Assembly: GCA_021029095.1 (NCBI GenBank)
Contig: JAJOHG010000030.1
Location: forward strand, 186,001-250,000
Length of the DNA stretch: 64,000 nt
Source of the DNA: Phellopilus nigrolimitatus
Taxonomy: Eukaryota; Basidiomycota; Agaricomycetes; Hymenochaetales; Hymenochaetaceae
Reading direction: 5' to 3'
Shown: piece after piece, positions 11,599 to 23,621 of the stretch
How positions within the stretch are numbered: the stretch's first letter is position 1
Layout of the letters: every line of letters starts with the position of its first letter
Notes under the pieces: model-generated
What the model saw: only the letters and a program-made list of their open reading frames with translations
What the model was told of the DNA's origin: nothing
Databases searched by the model: none
Made by a program: the position numbers and the translations under genes

Positions 11599-13077
11599 TT
11601 CGTCCGCAAGCCGGGCTCGTTGTTGTTGTTGTTGTTGCCGTCGCTCGTCGCTGTCAGGCTTTCTCGCCTGTGTTGAGGTCGTGATGAACGGATCTATTAG
11701 GGGTAGAAGAAAGGACGCGACGTGTTATAAGAAGAAAGTTATGGCGATCTCGTGTCATTTTAGCACAGCCGGAATCAGATGACATGGTCAATAAGTAGTA
11801 AACGCCCGTTGAGCGCACCGGCGCCAAGTCCCTTCAGGTCAGACAGTTCCCATCCACGTCGTTTCGCGGCACTTGCTCGGCGCCCACGTCGAGCATCACT
11901 GATAAGTCAACGAGAATCGAATAAGTAGTTATTCCTGAGAATACGGTGGACCGCTTTTTCGTCTTTACCTGCAGGCCAATCACTGCTTGCTGCTTACTTA
12001 CTACCCATACTGCCTGTTGCTGAATGGGACATAGTCTGTGAATATGCTCATTAGGTTAACTTCTCTTTCAATATCAGACCTCAAATTGGATGCTCCAAAT
12101 AATCGACTCATCTGTCAAAAACAGTCACGCAACTCAGCCGTGAGCAAAGTGAACACCGTGTCCAGGCCGTCAATGTTCTTAGTGAACTCAAAGTTATCGG
12201 CACTGGAGTGTCCTGAAGCATCCATGGTTGCAAGATTACTTAAATTTGTGTTTTGTCGCACTACAGGAAGTATTTACACAACCCTTTTTGATGTCGATGG
12301 CAATTTATACAGTAAACTTCCCGGTATTTTTTTTTGACTTGTCTTACTCCATGCCCAACAGCTCATTCAATATCCAGGACTTTCCTCGTGAACTGGCCAC
12401 TAAAATCATCAGTCACTCAGCCACAGTGATAATGTGAGGGGTGTCATCAACATAGAACGAGTATGTCAAAATCTGCTTTGATACAAGGATCACTTCTGAG
12501 TATACTTATTAGACATGCAAGGCGTATGTCTGCGCTGAGCAGAACATTGACGCGGCATGGCCATGCTGTTCTATGCCGCCAATTTTTCCGCACGGACCTG
12601 CAGCCAACAAATGAGTTTCTGATACAGGCACCGGACCACCTTACACTCAACGACCCAGACCTGGTCCCGATGGTCATGGCCGTGAAGCTAATTGTGGTGC
12701 ATTGGTAATTGGAACACCAAGTTTACTGAGAGCCGTGCAATTCGAGCAGGAAATTCTAAGTTCGTAAGTACCTTTGTTTACAAATAATTGATCTCACGAC
12801 GAGGCTAGGTACTCTTCGCTTCCTTTCATCTTCGTGAGGCCGGCTTCAAGCAGATCATACAGGGTGTTGAAAATGTGAAAACAAAATACCTGACACTGCC
12901 ATGTTATGATGCAGTGGTATAACACCAATCAGAACATCATTCGTCGTATATCCAAATCCAAAAAATAAATTTTACATGGCCTGTGGTGCCACAATCACCA
13001 CTCACCACTTGCCTAGTCATCTCGGCCATTCTATCATACAGGACCCAAAGAGTCGGTACTTCATGTCTTCGAATAGG
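11599..13077. other. Gene-poor stretch, only short unsupported frames
   Basis: About 1.5 kb that contains a short GTT trinucleotide run near 11620-11637 and several frames of 60-100 codons with no recognisable domain, for example near 12038-12437 and 12463-12708. The left end is the likely promoter of the membrane-anchored unknown gene. I see no transposase or reverse-transcriptase motif. Confidence 0.4.
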
Positions 13078-13767
13078 TTATCCCATTGTCCCTGCCTCAG
13101 CCTGAGGTACATCAGAATCGACGGACTCGGAAGCCTGAGGAGGATTAAAGTCGACTTCAGACAGTGCGCGCCGGCGGCGGAGGACACTGAAGCGGTTCAT
13201 GTGCAGCGTGTCGACGATGTTTTGTACCATGCCCGAATGCAAGCTTGGGCCGGGGGAGTCTGCGCTCACCATAGGGCTTGCATCGGTACTCATGACTGCC
13301 TGAGTACCAGTCTGAGTGTATGTTCCCGTAGCCATATCCTCACTTGGATGGTGGCTTCTCTGGGAATCATTGCGCCCAAATGTGTGCGCGTTTTCTTTGC
13401 TTACGTCCGGACTCCGAGCAGTCGAACTACCTCAACATAAACAATCTTTCCTACAGCCACAAATTCTGAAGAACGAAGCGCACCCTGTCTTCGCGCTGCG
13501 AGCTGTTTCCTCGGGCTCGCGGGAGCTCCTGGAAGGGTTCATGGAAAACAGATGTTTCTTGGTGCTCTTCGAGCAATTTTGTTTGGAGGAGCGATCCGGC
13601 TTAGCCGTTCTGGTGTTCGGTGCCGGGTGTGGCATCGGACCGGATTCTGGCCCTGGTGGGCCGACGAGAAGCGGGTCGAAGCGCGCGTCGAGCCGGAGAC
13701 GGCTCGGCGGGGAGACAATGTCGCGCAGGCGGAGGCCGAGGATCTTCATCTGCTCGCCGTTTGTCAT
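13078..13767 (-). CDS. Unknown small Pro/Ser/Arg-rich protein
   Basis: Two exons on the minus strand. The first starts MTNGEQMKILGLRLRD at 13767 and is Pro/Arg/Ser-rich; the second, 13335-13078, reads MATGTYTQTGT through a basic block (RFSVLRRRRALSEVDF) to a stop. The intron border between 13340 and 13450 was not fixed. The pattern RLRDIVSPPSRLRLD suggests a short linear motif protein. No family was recognised. A TATA-like box about 100 bp upstream of the ATG supports the start and the reality of the gene. Confidence 0.5.
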
Positions 13768-13864
13768 GATAGGCAGGCAGTAAGAACCTGGAGCTCAAGC
13801 TCTTGCAAGTGGTAGTCGAAAGAGCCGACCCTTGCAAAGCCTCGAGGCGGCTCGCCGCGCGTCC

Positions 13865-13871
13865 TTTTATA
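13865..13871 (-). promoter_or_regulatory. TATA box of the small unknown gene
   Basis: TATAAAA reads on the minus strand, about 98-104 bp upstream of the start codon at 13767, a usual distance once a short 5' untranslated region is allowed. Confidence 0.5.
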
Positions 13872-14828
13872 GGGGAAGAGTGTGGCTTGTGGCTTGATTG
13901 GGCGCTTGGCCTGATTGGGCACGGCTTTGTTGTCCCGTGACTTCCTATTGTTCTCTCGTAACCACAGTAGCAAGCGGTGGCTCTGCTGTGCTTCCGTTGT
14001 TGTTTATGACTTTAAAATTTTGAGCTTGAAAATGCCGTGCATATACGCCTATACCTCGCGTTCAAGCAACTGGTGGTAACAGTCACTACAACGTCGTCGG
14101 TGGATTGTATTCAAACATTTCTTGACGCTTCCTTTCCCCACTCAACGCCAGCAAAAATTCGGGAAATCGAGCTGGTCCGGCTGGGTAATGCAATTGTTTG
14201 ATTTAAAAAGAACTATGGAGATTATTGGATCTCGACACTGGAAAAATACATGTACAGTTGCCAACCCAGAAGTGTTTACTTATACATCGAGACGGCGACT
14301 ACCCCGCGCGTGATGAATAATGAAGGTGCATAACGTGGATTGTCTGAAATAAAGTTACCTCAAATGATGCGTAGCAGCGACGATGTTACCTTCACGTATT
14401 CGTATACAAGCGTCGTAGTCGACGACGATTCGTTTATCTTATCTCAGGGAGGCATCCGCTGTGGGAAGTTATCCCCGAGCTACAATGAATACTTTTATCT
14501 TGTATCGCTTATCGTCCATTTCCTCTTATCGCGTCCTTCAGATAATTTCTTGTAGTGATCTGAATTATTCACTAAGAACAGCCGAGGTGCGGAATTCGGG
14601 GCATGTCGATGACCTGCGTCCTGCTGCTTGCGCATTTTAGTAAGAGCGGCAGACTTCTTTCGGTGTGAAGTTAACGCCTCACACAACGAGTACATCTTGC
14701 GTGATTTTTTAGTCTGGTATCTATGGCCCACAGCAACCAGCAACACTGACCACCCACAGGGCCACCAAACACGAAAGCGGCGTAGATAGATAGATTAACA
14801 ATACACAGCTCATACAACAAATCTGCTC
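13872..14828. other. Intergenic, no gene seen
   Basis: About 950 bp between the small unknown gene and the stop of the sirtuin gene. Short frames occur (for example minus strand 14746-14495, Lys/Arg-rich) but none shows a recognisable domain or splice partner. Confidence 0.4.
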
Positions 14829-17748
14829 ATCAAGGAAAAAGGGACTTCAAACCGTAACGCGCTTCCTGAGCCTCCACATGCGATTTATGAGAAAAGCGAC
14901 CGCGGTCGGTCTTCTTCTTCAAGGGGGGCTCGTCGCATTCTGAGTCCGCGTCGTCGCCGTCCGACGTCCAGTCCCAGTACGGCCCGGGCTTGTTCGCCGT
15001 CAGGTCTGCGACGTACTTGCCGCCCTCCGCACCTTCGAACATGATGATCCCGCTGAAAGATAAAACATACACAATTTAGCCAAAGCTTCAAACGTGCGCT
15101 GGAGGGCAGAAATGATTAAACAAATAAACTAGTCGCTTACGATCCTGCGACGCGCCGCTCCGTTCGCTTCCGCTTCTTCCTCGCCGTTCTCGCCGACTTC
15201 GGAAGAGGCGTCTCGGGTGATATGTCCCACTCGAGTTTGTCCGCGAGATACTCGACAATGACATCCGCATCACCAAGGAGTTGATACTGCATTATATCAG
15301 TCAAAAATGCAAATGAATCGCAGATTGAAGTACGTACATCCGCCTTGATATGCGTAATAGGGGTCTTGTTGATCACGAACTGCAAGAGACGTTACTTTGT
15401 TTTCTCTGAATTGGGAAAACGAGACTCACTATTGGGACACGATGAGGAATGTGCGCTGCGCAAAAAGGCGAGTTAGTACTCAACGTTGAATGGCCCACAG
15501 AAATTCCGGAAGACGCACTTAAGATCTCTGAGACCGGCCTAACTTTCAACGAAGTGCCAATAATGAGCAGCAGGTCCACACGTTTGACGTCGTCGAAAAG
15601 CTGCCGATCGAACTCGTTCGCGAGTTTCTCGCCAAAGAACGTGATGTCAGGCTGCACACCGTCAAAGAAAAGAGGAAAAGAAAAGAAAAGAAAAAGAAAA
15701 GAAAAGAAGAAAAAATAAAAGAAAAGAAGACAGAAGAACATCAGCAAGACGACCACAAAATTGATCGAAACCAGCCCACCTTCATGATCCCCGCGGGGAG
15801 CGGCGCCGCCGGCTCCTCTGGCTCCTCGCTCTCCCATCCATCGGTGCGCTTCTTTTTCTTCTTCTTCCTCACCCTCTTCGGCTTGACAGCCACCGGCTCA
15901 TTCGCATTGCACAGCTTACAAAGCGGGACGCGCTGCGCAAGCAAGTCGTCCTTGATTGCGTCGCCTGGAACGCGTTCGCGGCAGTTGATGCACGATGCAG
16001 TTGCAAATGAGCCGTGGCACTGCAGGACCCTCCGGATGCCTGCCTTCGCCTCGAGGGTATCGATGTTCTGGGTATAATTCTTTTCTCACGAGCACCGTCA
16101 GTACTAATCAGAAAAGATGGGAAACGGTGCGCACTCTAAGTAACTAAAGTGAACAAGTTAGAGTTCCGCAGGAATAATGTAGTTTCTCTGAAGTCCAGAA
16201 CGAACCTTATTCCTTCTTTCTAAAGCTTTGATAAAGCGGTGGCAAGGAGAAGGTGCAAAATTTGAAGGATATATCTTACTTTGAGAAAAATGAGTACAAG
16301 TGACCCCCGATACCATAAACTCGAAGATTAACATACTGAGCGAAAGAACTAAAGGAGATGAAGAGGATAAGCCAACGTTTGCATCTCAATAATCCTTGCA
16401 CTCACTAAAACACTTTCAAGCAGAATCACGGTAAGTCAACGCATTAGAAATAAAACAATCGAATCGAAAATGTGATGATATAATGCTATATTTACCATTA
16501 GGGTTATGCTTGAAATAATGGATGTCAAACCTTGTCCTGTCAGTTCGGAAATTCCCCAGAAGAGTCAGATATCGCAGATGAAAAACGTGCTCACATCTGT
16601 TGCGGGTCATCGAGCTCATATTGTGCGCTGCAAAAGAGTTGCGAATACAGGCCGTTGCGCGAGCGGAAATCGGGGATGCCGCATGAGACGCCTAAGCGTT
16701 CGGCGCAAAAAAAAAAAAAACGAGTTCAGCTTATAGAGCGTCGTAGAAGAGGCCGAATATGGTGAAGCGGCGGCCGAATACGCACTGATTCCTGCACCCG
16801 TCAGGACCATTATCCGTCGCGACTTTCGGATCTTGTCTACGACAGTCTGGAGGCGTCTGCCTGATCGTTTCACCCGAGGACGCCGGCGGAGGCTGTGTAT
16901 CAGCACCGCGGAATATCAGCAAAATCACCGAGTCAGTAAATGCAGTGATCATGTAAGAATGGTTTGCATATACGCACGCTCTGGTGAGAGCGGCTTTCAG
17001 CACGGGCAGCAGCGCCAAGTCGTCGAGCTTCCGTTGCTCCCTGGACTATAAGATACATTAAATGCACGCAGCAAATAATTAGCATTGAGATTGATGGGGT
17101 GGGGTGGGAAACGACGCACGAGGATGACGCCGAAGGCAAAGAGCAGCTTTTCTACGCGTTCTTGTCGCTCTACGACGTATTCCTTGAGAAACGCTTCCAT
17201 GCCTGTGTATCCCGCTATCGTGAGCCCCGAATATATAAGTTAAGGTAACCAATCTTCGTGTTTACCTCTGGATTTGAGCGTGTGTTTCATAACCTCCAGC
17301 TCTTCATCAGTCCATGTCGCACGGGCTTCAAATTCGACGTGAGTAATCGCATATACAGTCGGCACAATTCGCACGCGAAGAGCAGAGAACACGAGAGAGA
17401 GAAAAAAGGGGCGCGCCACGCACCCTGCTCGTAGTACGCCTTGAAGCCCTCCGGGTCGCTCGCGTAATCGCGGTCGAGCGGGGGGACGTTCGCGGCGTCG
17501 TAGTCCGTGTCGTCCTGGTCCGACTCGCGGAAGTCCGCGCCGAGCGAGTCCTCGATGGCGCTGTCGACGTCGACGGTCAGGTCGAAGTGCGCCTCGGTGA
17601 TGCGCCCTGGCGGCCGCGGCTCGAAGCGGGAGCCGACGACGGGCACGTATGCCTTCCCGTTGGCGACGTCCGGCCGCAGAAAAAAGTGGCTAAGTGGTCT
17701 GATTACGGTGGAGGTCTCTTTAATCAATGGAAGATTTGGAGTCGACAT
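14829..17748 (-). CDS. Sir2/Hst1-type NAD-dependent histone deacetylase (sirtuin)
   Basis: A multi-exon minus-strand gene starting [11 protein letters not shown] at 17748. The acidic N-terminal exon is followed by the Sir2 N-terminal helix block ([20 protein letters not shown]). The catalytic core has [16 protein letters not shown] and [13 protein letters not shown] (NAD-binding), [23 protein letters not shown], the catalytic His in QCHGSF, zinc ligands CINC and [12 protein letters not shown], and [14 protein letters not shown] Lys-rich insertion (VRKKKKKKR) after the second zinc pair looks like a nuclear localisation signal. The C-terminus ends [10 protein letters not shown]. Order and extra N-terminal block place it with nuclear Sir2/Hst1 rather than Hst2 or mitochondrial sirtuins. 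It deacetylates histone lysines using NAD; targets are inferred. Confidence 0.9.
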
Positions 17749-18183
17749 AGCATGCCGGTGAGGTAAATAGCAGTACTACGTAGTAGTGGTTCGGGATCAA
17801 GATATGATTTTACATTTTGATTTCCATTTCGGAAAGGAAAGAAAAGATAAACGGGCTGCTCGGGCTGAGCTCAGGCAGGGCAAGTCATGAATAAGTATGA
17901 AACTGTAAATATAGAATACAGATGCTCTCGTATACTCCTCAGTTACAGACGACCGCCGGACAGTAAGTGCGAGGAAGTATGACCATAGCATGGTGAAAAG
18001 GTCGTTAGTGGGGAAATAGGTTCCGGAGATGCGCGGATTGGGAAAGTGCAATGATATTAAAAAGCAAGAGCAATGGACTGGTCAAAATATGATTCACGGA
18101 GATTACAAAGAACAACAGAGTCCTGAGAGGCGACAAGAAGAGAGGAGAGCCATGTGAGAAGGATACAAGTTGCAGTGGCAGTT
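17749..18183. other. Intergenic, promoter side of the sirtuin gene
   Basis: About 435 AT-richer bases between the sirtuin start and the stop of the DUF2015-like gene, both on the minus strand. No distinct element was recognised. Confidence 0.4.
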
Positions 18184-18812
18184 TCAGAGGTGGGTGATGG
18201 CCTTCGAGTCCGTCGGCATGCCTGACGCCAAAAACCATCTCAGCATGATATCCAGTGCGTGTAAAAGTTTGAGCGACTCACCCGACGGGTCGATGTTATT
18301 GTCTGCCAGTATCCTGTTATGTCTGATCAGCCTCGCCTGATCGAAGCTGGTCAAGTCGGCCAATAGTCAGCATCCTCCGCAATACTATTACACGCACACG
18401 CGCAAAGGGCGGGCACTCACTTGACGCGCTCCCTACGCATGATCTCCTGGACCTCCCTGACGGCCCGCTCGTCGAGTCCCGCGCGCGAATCGCCATCGCG
18501 GATGTTGGCCTCGATGTCGAACGCGGCGCTGCTGAGCCCCTGGCTGGCCTGTTCGGAGAAAGTCGCTAGGGGCGCGTAGTTGGCGAGACGGGGGAACATC
18601 TGACGAATGCGGCGGGGAAGGTGGGGTATGACTGCTCCCCTGTAGTAGACCGCCACTAAAAGCGCAGTGCGTTAGTCGGATTTAGAGAATACAAGGAGAA
18701 CCAAGCCAGAAGGTGAGATTGGTGATTTCATATAACATAGTACCGAGTATAAAAAGGACTTACGGAGGACGACGAGGGAGGAGAATGCGAAGAGGGAGAG
18801 TATGAACAACAT
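18184..18812 (-). CDS. Small fungal membrane-anchored protein, DUF2015-like
   Basis: Four exons splice cleanly in frame: MLFILSLFAFSSLVVL at 18812, then AVYYRGAVIPHLPRRIRQMF.. to EIMRRERV, then NFDQARLIRHNRILADNNID, then MPTDSKAITHL and a TGA at 18184-18186. The product is about 130 residues: one N-terminal hydrophobic helix followed by a soluble part. The GDSRAGLDE.. EVQEIMRRE.. FDQARL.. NRILADN pattern matches my memory of the fungal DUF2015 family, proteins of similar size and unknown function; yeast relatives are thought to be mitochondrial. The start coincides with the membrane helix, and no earlier ATG splices in. The role is unknown. Confidence 0.75.
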
Positions 18813-18983
18813 AGCGTTGTCTGCAGCGTAAAGGATGTGTGTATTAGATTTGCAAAGTTGAGACTGCGGATAGTAATTTGTCCAGGAGGTGTCGGCGTGT
18901 CGGTATATCTTCCAGGAAAGGAAGTGTTTTCGCACCACTCGTCATGGCTGACATGGCAAGCCTCGAGGCGGGCATTGAGTTCA

Positions 18984-18986
<3 letters not shown>

Positions 18987-19030
<44 letters not shown>
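18987..19030. repeat. GAC trinucleotide microsatellite
   Basis: About 14-15 uninterrupted GAC/CGA units. It lies within the 271-bp gap between the divergent starts of the DUF2015-like gene (18812) and the CUE/Smr gene (19084), not in a supported coding exon. Confidence 0.9.
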
Positions 19031-19083
19031 CAGCAGTATTATTTTATTTGCTATTTTGCTATTTTCCCTGTCGCCCATACACC

Positions 19084-21146
19084 ATGGGGGTCCTATCTCC
19101 CCCAGACTTAGACTTGCAAGAACAACTAGAGGTGACCTATCCCGCTCGTCCAAACCAGCCAGCTAAAACAAAATAAATGCCAGGCCGAGTTCTGTCCGCC
19201 GCTCGACACGACCCTCGTCGCCGCCTTCCTCGCAGACCATCTCGCCGCCAGCGGCGCGGAGCCCGCCGGCCCCGCCCTGCACGAGCTCCGCGAGTTGCTC
19301 GGCAACCTCGCCGCCAGCGCCGCCGCCGACCAGGACGCGCTCGCCGGCGACCTCCCCGATCCGCGCGTCCCCGCGCAGTCCGCCACCACGACAGAGGACA
19401 GCCACGACGCGGACGCGGACAGCATGTTCGACCTCTGCTCCGGCGAGGGCAGCTCCAGCTCGGGCTCCTCCGCTTCTCCGCCTGAGCACGGCTCCCCCGC
19501 TCAGCTCGACTCCGCCCTCGCCTTCCTGCGCGCGGCGTTCCCCCACCTCTTGGCAGCAAAACTAAGAGAACGACTCGAGCTTGAAGATCTGGCGGGCGGC
19601 CTGGACATGGAGCTGGTCGTTGAGGAGCTGCTCACCGACGACTATGTGAAGGAGCTGCAGGAGCGCGGGCTCGAGGGCGACCCGGACGAGGCGATCGCAG
19701 AGGAGACGGAGAAATGGCACATTGTTGCGCGGAAATCGCAAAGACAAGGACTCCTCTGCTGCCGCCCAGGGCGTGCTTCTATCTACCGGAAAGAAAAAGA
19801 AAAAACTTAAAGGACAGACGATCGCAATCAACGACGTGCGCCAGAAGCAGCATGTGCGGCCGCCCCCTCAGGCCGGGGGCGCACGTTCAGCAGGAGATTT
19901 GTGGAACCAGATCGTCTCCATCTCTTCGTATCTCGAGACCCTCCTCCCGCGCCGCTCCGCTTTCTTCCAGTCCTACTTTCACAGACCCGAATATACCGCG
20001 CCTGCCGACGCGCTCCGCGCCGCTCTCGCCGTCATCGCCAACGACACCCAGTCAAAGTCTCAGTCTGGTTCCGATTCCGATTCCGACCCGGACCACACGC
20101 CCGCACTCCTAACGCTCCTCGAAATCCTTTTTGCCTCACCGGAGAACGAATTCGACTTTGATAACGAGGCGCGCGCGCAGTTCTGCGAGGACGCAGAGCT
20201 TGCGCTCGCCGCAACAGGTGGGCAGCCCGACGGGGCACTCGACGTCGTGCGGCTCCTGCAGGAGTTCGAGGCGGACAAGGAGCGCGATCAAGAAATGGGC
20301 GTGTACCACCAGCCCGCGTCCCCGCTCTCTGCGGACCGCGAGCAACACGTGCATAGCACCAAAGAGCACGTCGCCGCTGCTGCCGCTACCCCCGCCCACG
20401 TCCGCCCCGTTTCTCCGGCCTCCGCCCGCGCCGAACCAAGCGCGGAAGCAGGACGTGCACGCGTGGCAGCAGGTCCGGCCCGCGCGCCCCAAGCCCGCCG
20501 CGGTGCACCCGCTCGCCGCGTCCATCCCTGCGTACGACCCGCTCAACGTCCCGCGGCGCAAGGTGCGGGGCGCCGCCGCCGTGCCTCCGGGCAACGCGGC
20601 GCATTCGCGCGACTACCGGGGCCGCATCGACGCGTGCCGCGCGCGGCGCGACGAGGCGCTGCGCACGGCGAGCCGGCACTGGGCGGGCGGGAGCGCGCGC
20701 ACGCGCGGCGGGGAGGTCGCGCTGTTCTACGCGCTGGAGGCACAGCGGCACCAGGCGGAAGCCCGGCGACTGCAGCTCGACGCGGCGCGGGAGCTCGTCG
20801 AGCGGAAACGGTGCGTCTCCCTCTCATCTCCCTGCAGAAAAAGAAGAAAAAGAAGAAAATACAAACAAACTGCTACTTTTTCCTGCACAGGCGCGCGGGC
20901 TCGAACGCGGACACGATCGACCTGCACTACTGCACGGCGGCGGAGGCACTCGCGCTCGTGCGCGAGGTGCTCGGCGAGGGCTGGGCGAGCGGCGCGCGGC
21001 CGCTGCGCGTGATCACGGGGCGCGGCGCGCACTCCGCGGGCGGCGTCGCGGTGCTCGCGCCCGTGCTGCGGAACGCGCTCGCGCGCGAGGGGTGGAATGT
21101 CGGCCAGTGGGAGGCCGGGCTCGTGGTGCGCGGGCGTGCGAGGTGA
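19084..21146 (+). CDS. CUE/DUF1771/Smr-domain endonuclease, Cue2/N4BP2-like, with two frame breaks
   Basis: The start MGVLSPPDLDLQEQLE at 19084 splices over a 52-nt intron (19132-19183) into AEFCPPLDTTLVAAF. A CUE-like ubiquitin-binding helix block follows (ALAFLRAAFPHLLAAKL.. DLAGGLDMELVVEELL). The frame switches once near 19725-19760, before GQTIAINDVRQKQH, and again near 20350-20450. A DUF1771 helical pair (DYRGRIDACRARRDEAL.. FYALEAQRHQAEARRLQ) precedes an intron near 20811-20890 and a C-terminal Smr domain with IDLHYCTAAEAL and ITGRGAHSAGG. In yeast, Cue2 cleaves mRNA on collided ribosomes (no-go decay). The Smr signature has Tyr where DLHG has Gly. The breaks could be assembly indels, since coding quality is high on both sides. 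Confidence 0.8.
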
Positions 21147-21517
21147 GGCGGGTGAATAGGACCTTGAGATTTGGAGGAACCATCCTGGTGTATTGATAGT
21201 GCGCTGTCGTTGTTACTGTTTTCTTGCATTGCTCGGTGCATGTCTAGGCTTGTGATACCCCCCGTGTATTTCTAGCTTTTTCTTACATTAGGATTGTTTC
21301 GCGTTCGATAATCTCACATGTCAGCTCCTAGACAGCACACTCAACGCCAACCCGAAACAGTGGCCACGACCAACAGCCACATCGTGGCCCGACGAGAAAT
21401 GAGTCATGACTTTTAGTCAATAGAGTCGAAGCAATAAAGTGATAAATACAATAAAGCCGTGGTGATACAGATACAGTAACAAAACAACACCCCAAAGCCC
21501 TGCGCCCCGTCTAGCGT
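21147..21517. other. Intergenic between convergent CUE/Smr and H4 genes
   Basis: About 370 bp with the two 3' untranslated regions. No stem-loop of the metazoan histone type was recognised downstream of the H4 stop. Confidence 0.4.
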
Positions 21518-22297
<780 letters not shown>

Positions 22298-22833
22298 ATG
22301 GCTCGTACCAAGCAGACCGCGCGCAAATCCACCGGTGGTAAGCCTTCTCCGCCTTCTTCCCTTGGACGGACGCGGTGCTCACTTCACCCGCTCTTACAGG
22401 CAAAGCCCCGCGCAAACAGCTCGCAGCCAAGTCGCAGGCGCGCAAGACGGCGGCGGCGACGACCGGTGGCGTGAAGAAGCCGCATCGCTTCCGTCCGGGA
22501 ACGGTCGCGCTGCGTGAGATCCGGCGGTACCAGAAGTCGACGGAGCTGCTCATCCGCAAGCTGCCCTTCCAGCGGCTGGTGCGCGAGATCGCGCAAGATT
22601 TCAAGGTTCGTTCACTGCCTTGTGACTCATTCGATTCGTGCTGACTTTGACTTTGTTTCTAGACGGACCTTCGGTTCCAGTCGTCGGCGGTGATGGCGCT
22701 GCAGGAGGCGTCTGAGGCGTACCTCGTCTCGCTGTTTGAGGACACGAACCTCGCAGCCATCCACGCGAAGCGCGTCACGATCCAGCCGAAGGACCTTGCC
22801 CTCGCCCGCCGTCTTCGCGGGGAGCGCTCTTAA
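22298..22833 (+). CDS. Histone H3, copy 1
   Basis: Three exons: [34 protein letters not shown].. to EIAQDFK; and [14 protein letters not shown].. to [17 protein letters not shown] followed by TAA. The reading frame is intact. The tail differs from the textbook fungal/animal H3: two extra residues and no Pro30 in the segment between K23 and the GGVKKPHR block, so K27 and K36 numbering shifts. The core alpha helices are canonical, as expected for a replication-coupled H3. It is divergent from H4 copy 1. Confidence 0.97.
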
Positions 22834-23621
22834 TCTCCTTCGTTCTCCGTTCCACGTTCCGTAACATTATCTTTCGTCTCGCTCTATCTACTGTAATTCT
22901 ATTACTGTATGACCATTGACTACTATGCCCTTCTAGATTTGTCCTATGTTACCATGCCCAATGCGCAGAGCTACCTGTCTATATTTACGTGTGATTACGT
23001 GTGGCTCGCTTTATGACTCAAGGTTGTGCTGAGTGTGGCTAAAATGTGGTTGAGAAATGACTCCCCAGCGTCAATGTCGATGACTACGTAAGTACCGGTA
23101 GCTGGTGAAGCAACATGCGCAACAATGTAGTGATCTCAATTAGCCGCTATTGCCGTTCAATTTTTTATTTTTCAAACTGTATCCAGATAAACATTCCATT
23201 AGTGGTCTCCCTACAAGAGTGAGTTTCCAAATATAACAGGATGCTAGTATGGGCCTGTGCGGCCTGTGGAGTAAATCCATGTACATGATAGGTCAAATAG
23301 CGTCGAGATAGAGGAGCCAGGAGATAACGAGAGATAAGCAAGGGGAGGTGGGGAAGGGGGTGACATGAAGGCGGAAACAGGATTTGAAATGCAAAAAATG
23401 CGAGTGCAGAGCGGGACCAGTGAGTGTGAGTACGTTAAACGTGTGGACATAAAAGCAAGAAACTAATGGGGAGGGGAAGATAATGAGAAGGTGCAGAGTT
23501 GTCCAGAAATGCAGCGTCCTCAATAGAGGGAGGGGAGGGAGGGGAAAACTAAATCTAAAAATACAAATCGTCCGTCCGGATCATCCTGATTGATGTACGC
23601 TGCGGCGGAGGCGGGTGGGGG
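22834..23621. other. Intergenic between H3 and the aspartic protease gene
   Basis: About 790 bp containing the H3 3' end on the left and the protease 3' region on the right. A purine-rich G/A segment spans about 23330-23560. No additional gene was recognised. Confidence 0.4.

Noticed and set aside
11620..11637. GTT trinucleotide run
   Set aside because: Only about six units and in noncoding sequence; too short to be remarkable.
12463..12708. 81-codon plus-strand frame suggesting a transposon relic
   Set aside because: No transposase signature, terminal repeat or target duplication was seen.
19137..21032. Long minus-strand frames opposite the CUE/Smr gene
   Set aside because: Arg/Ala/Gly-rich shadows of GC-rich coding sequence; the plus strand carries the recognisable domains.
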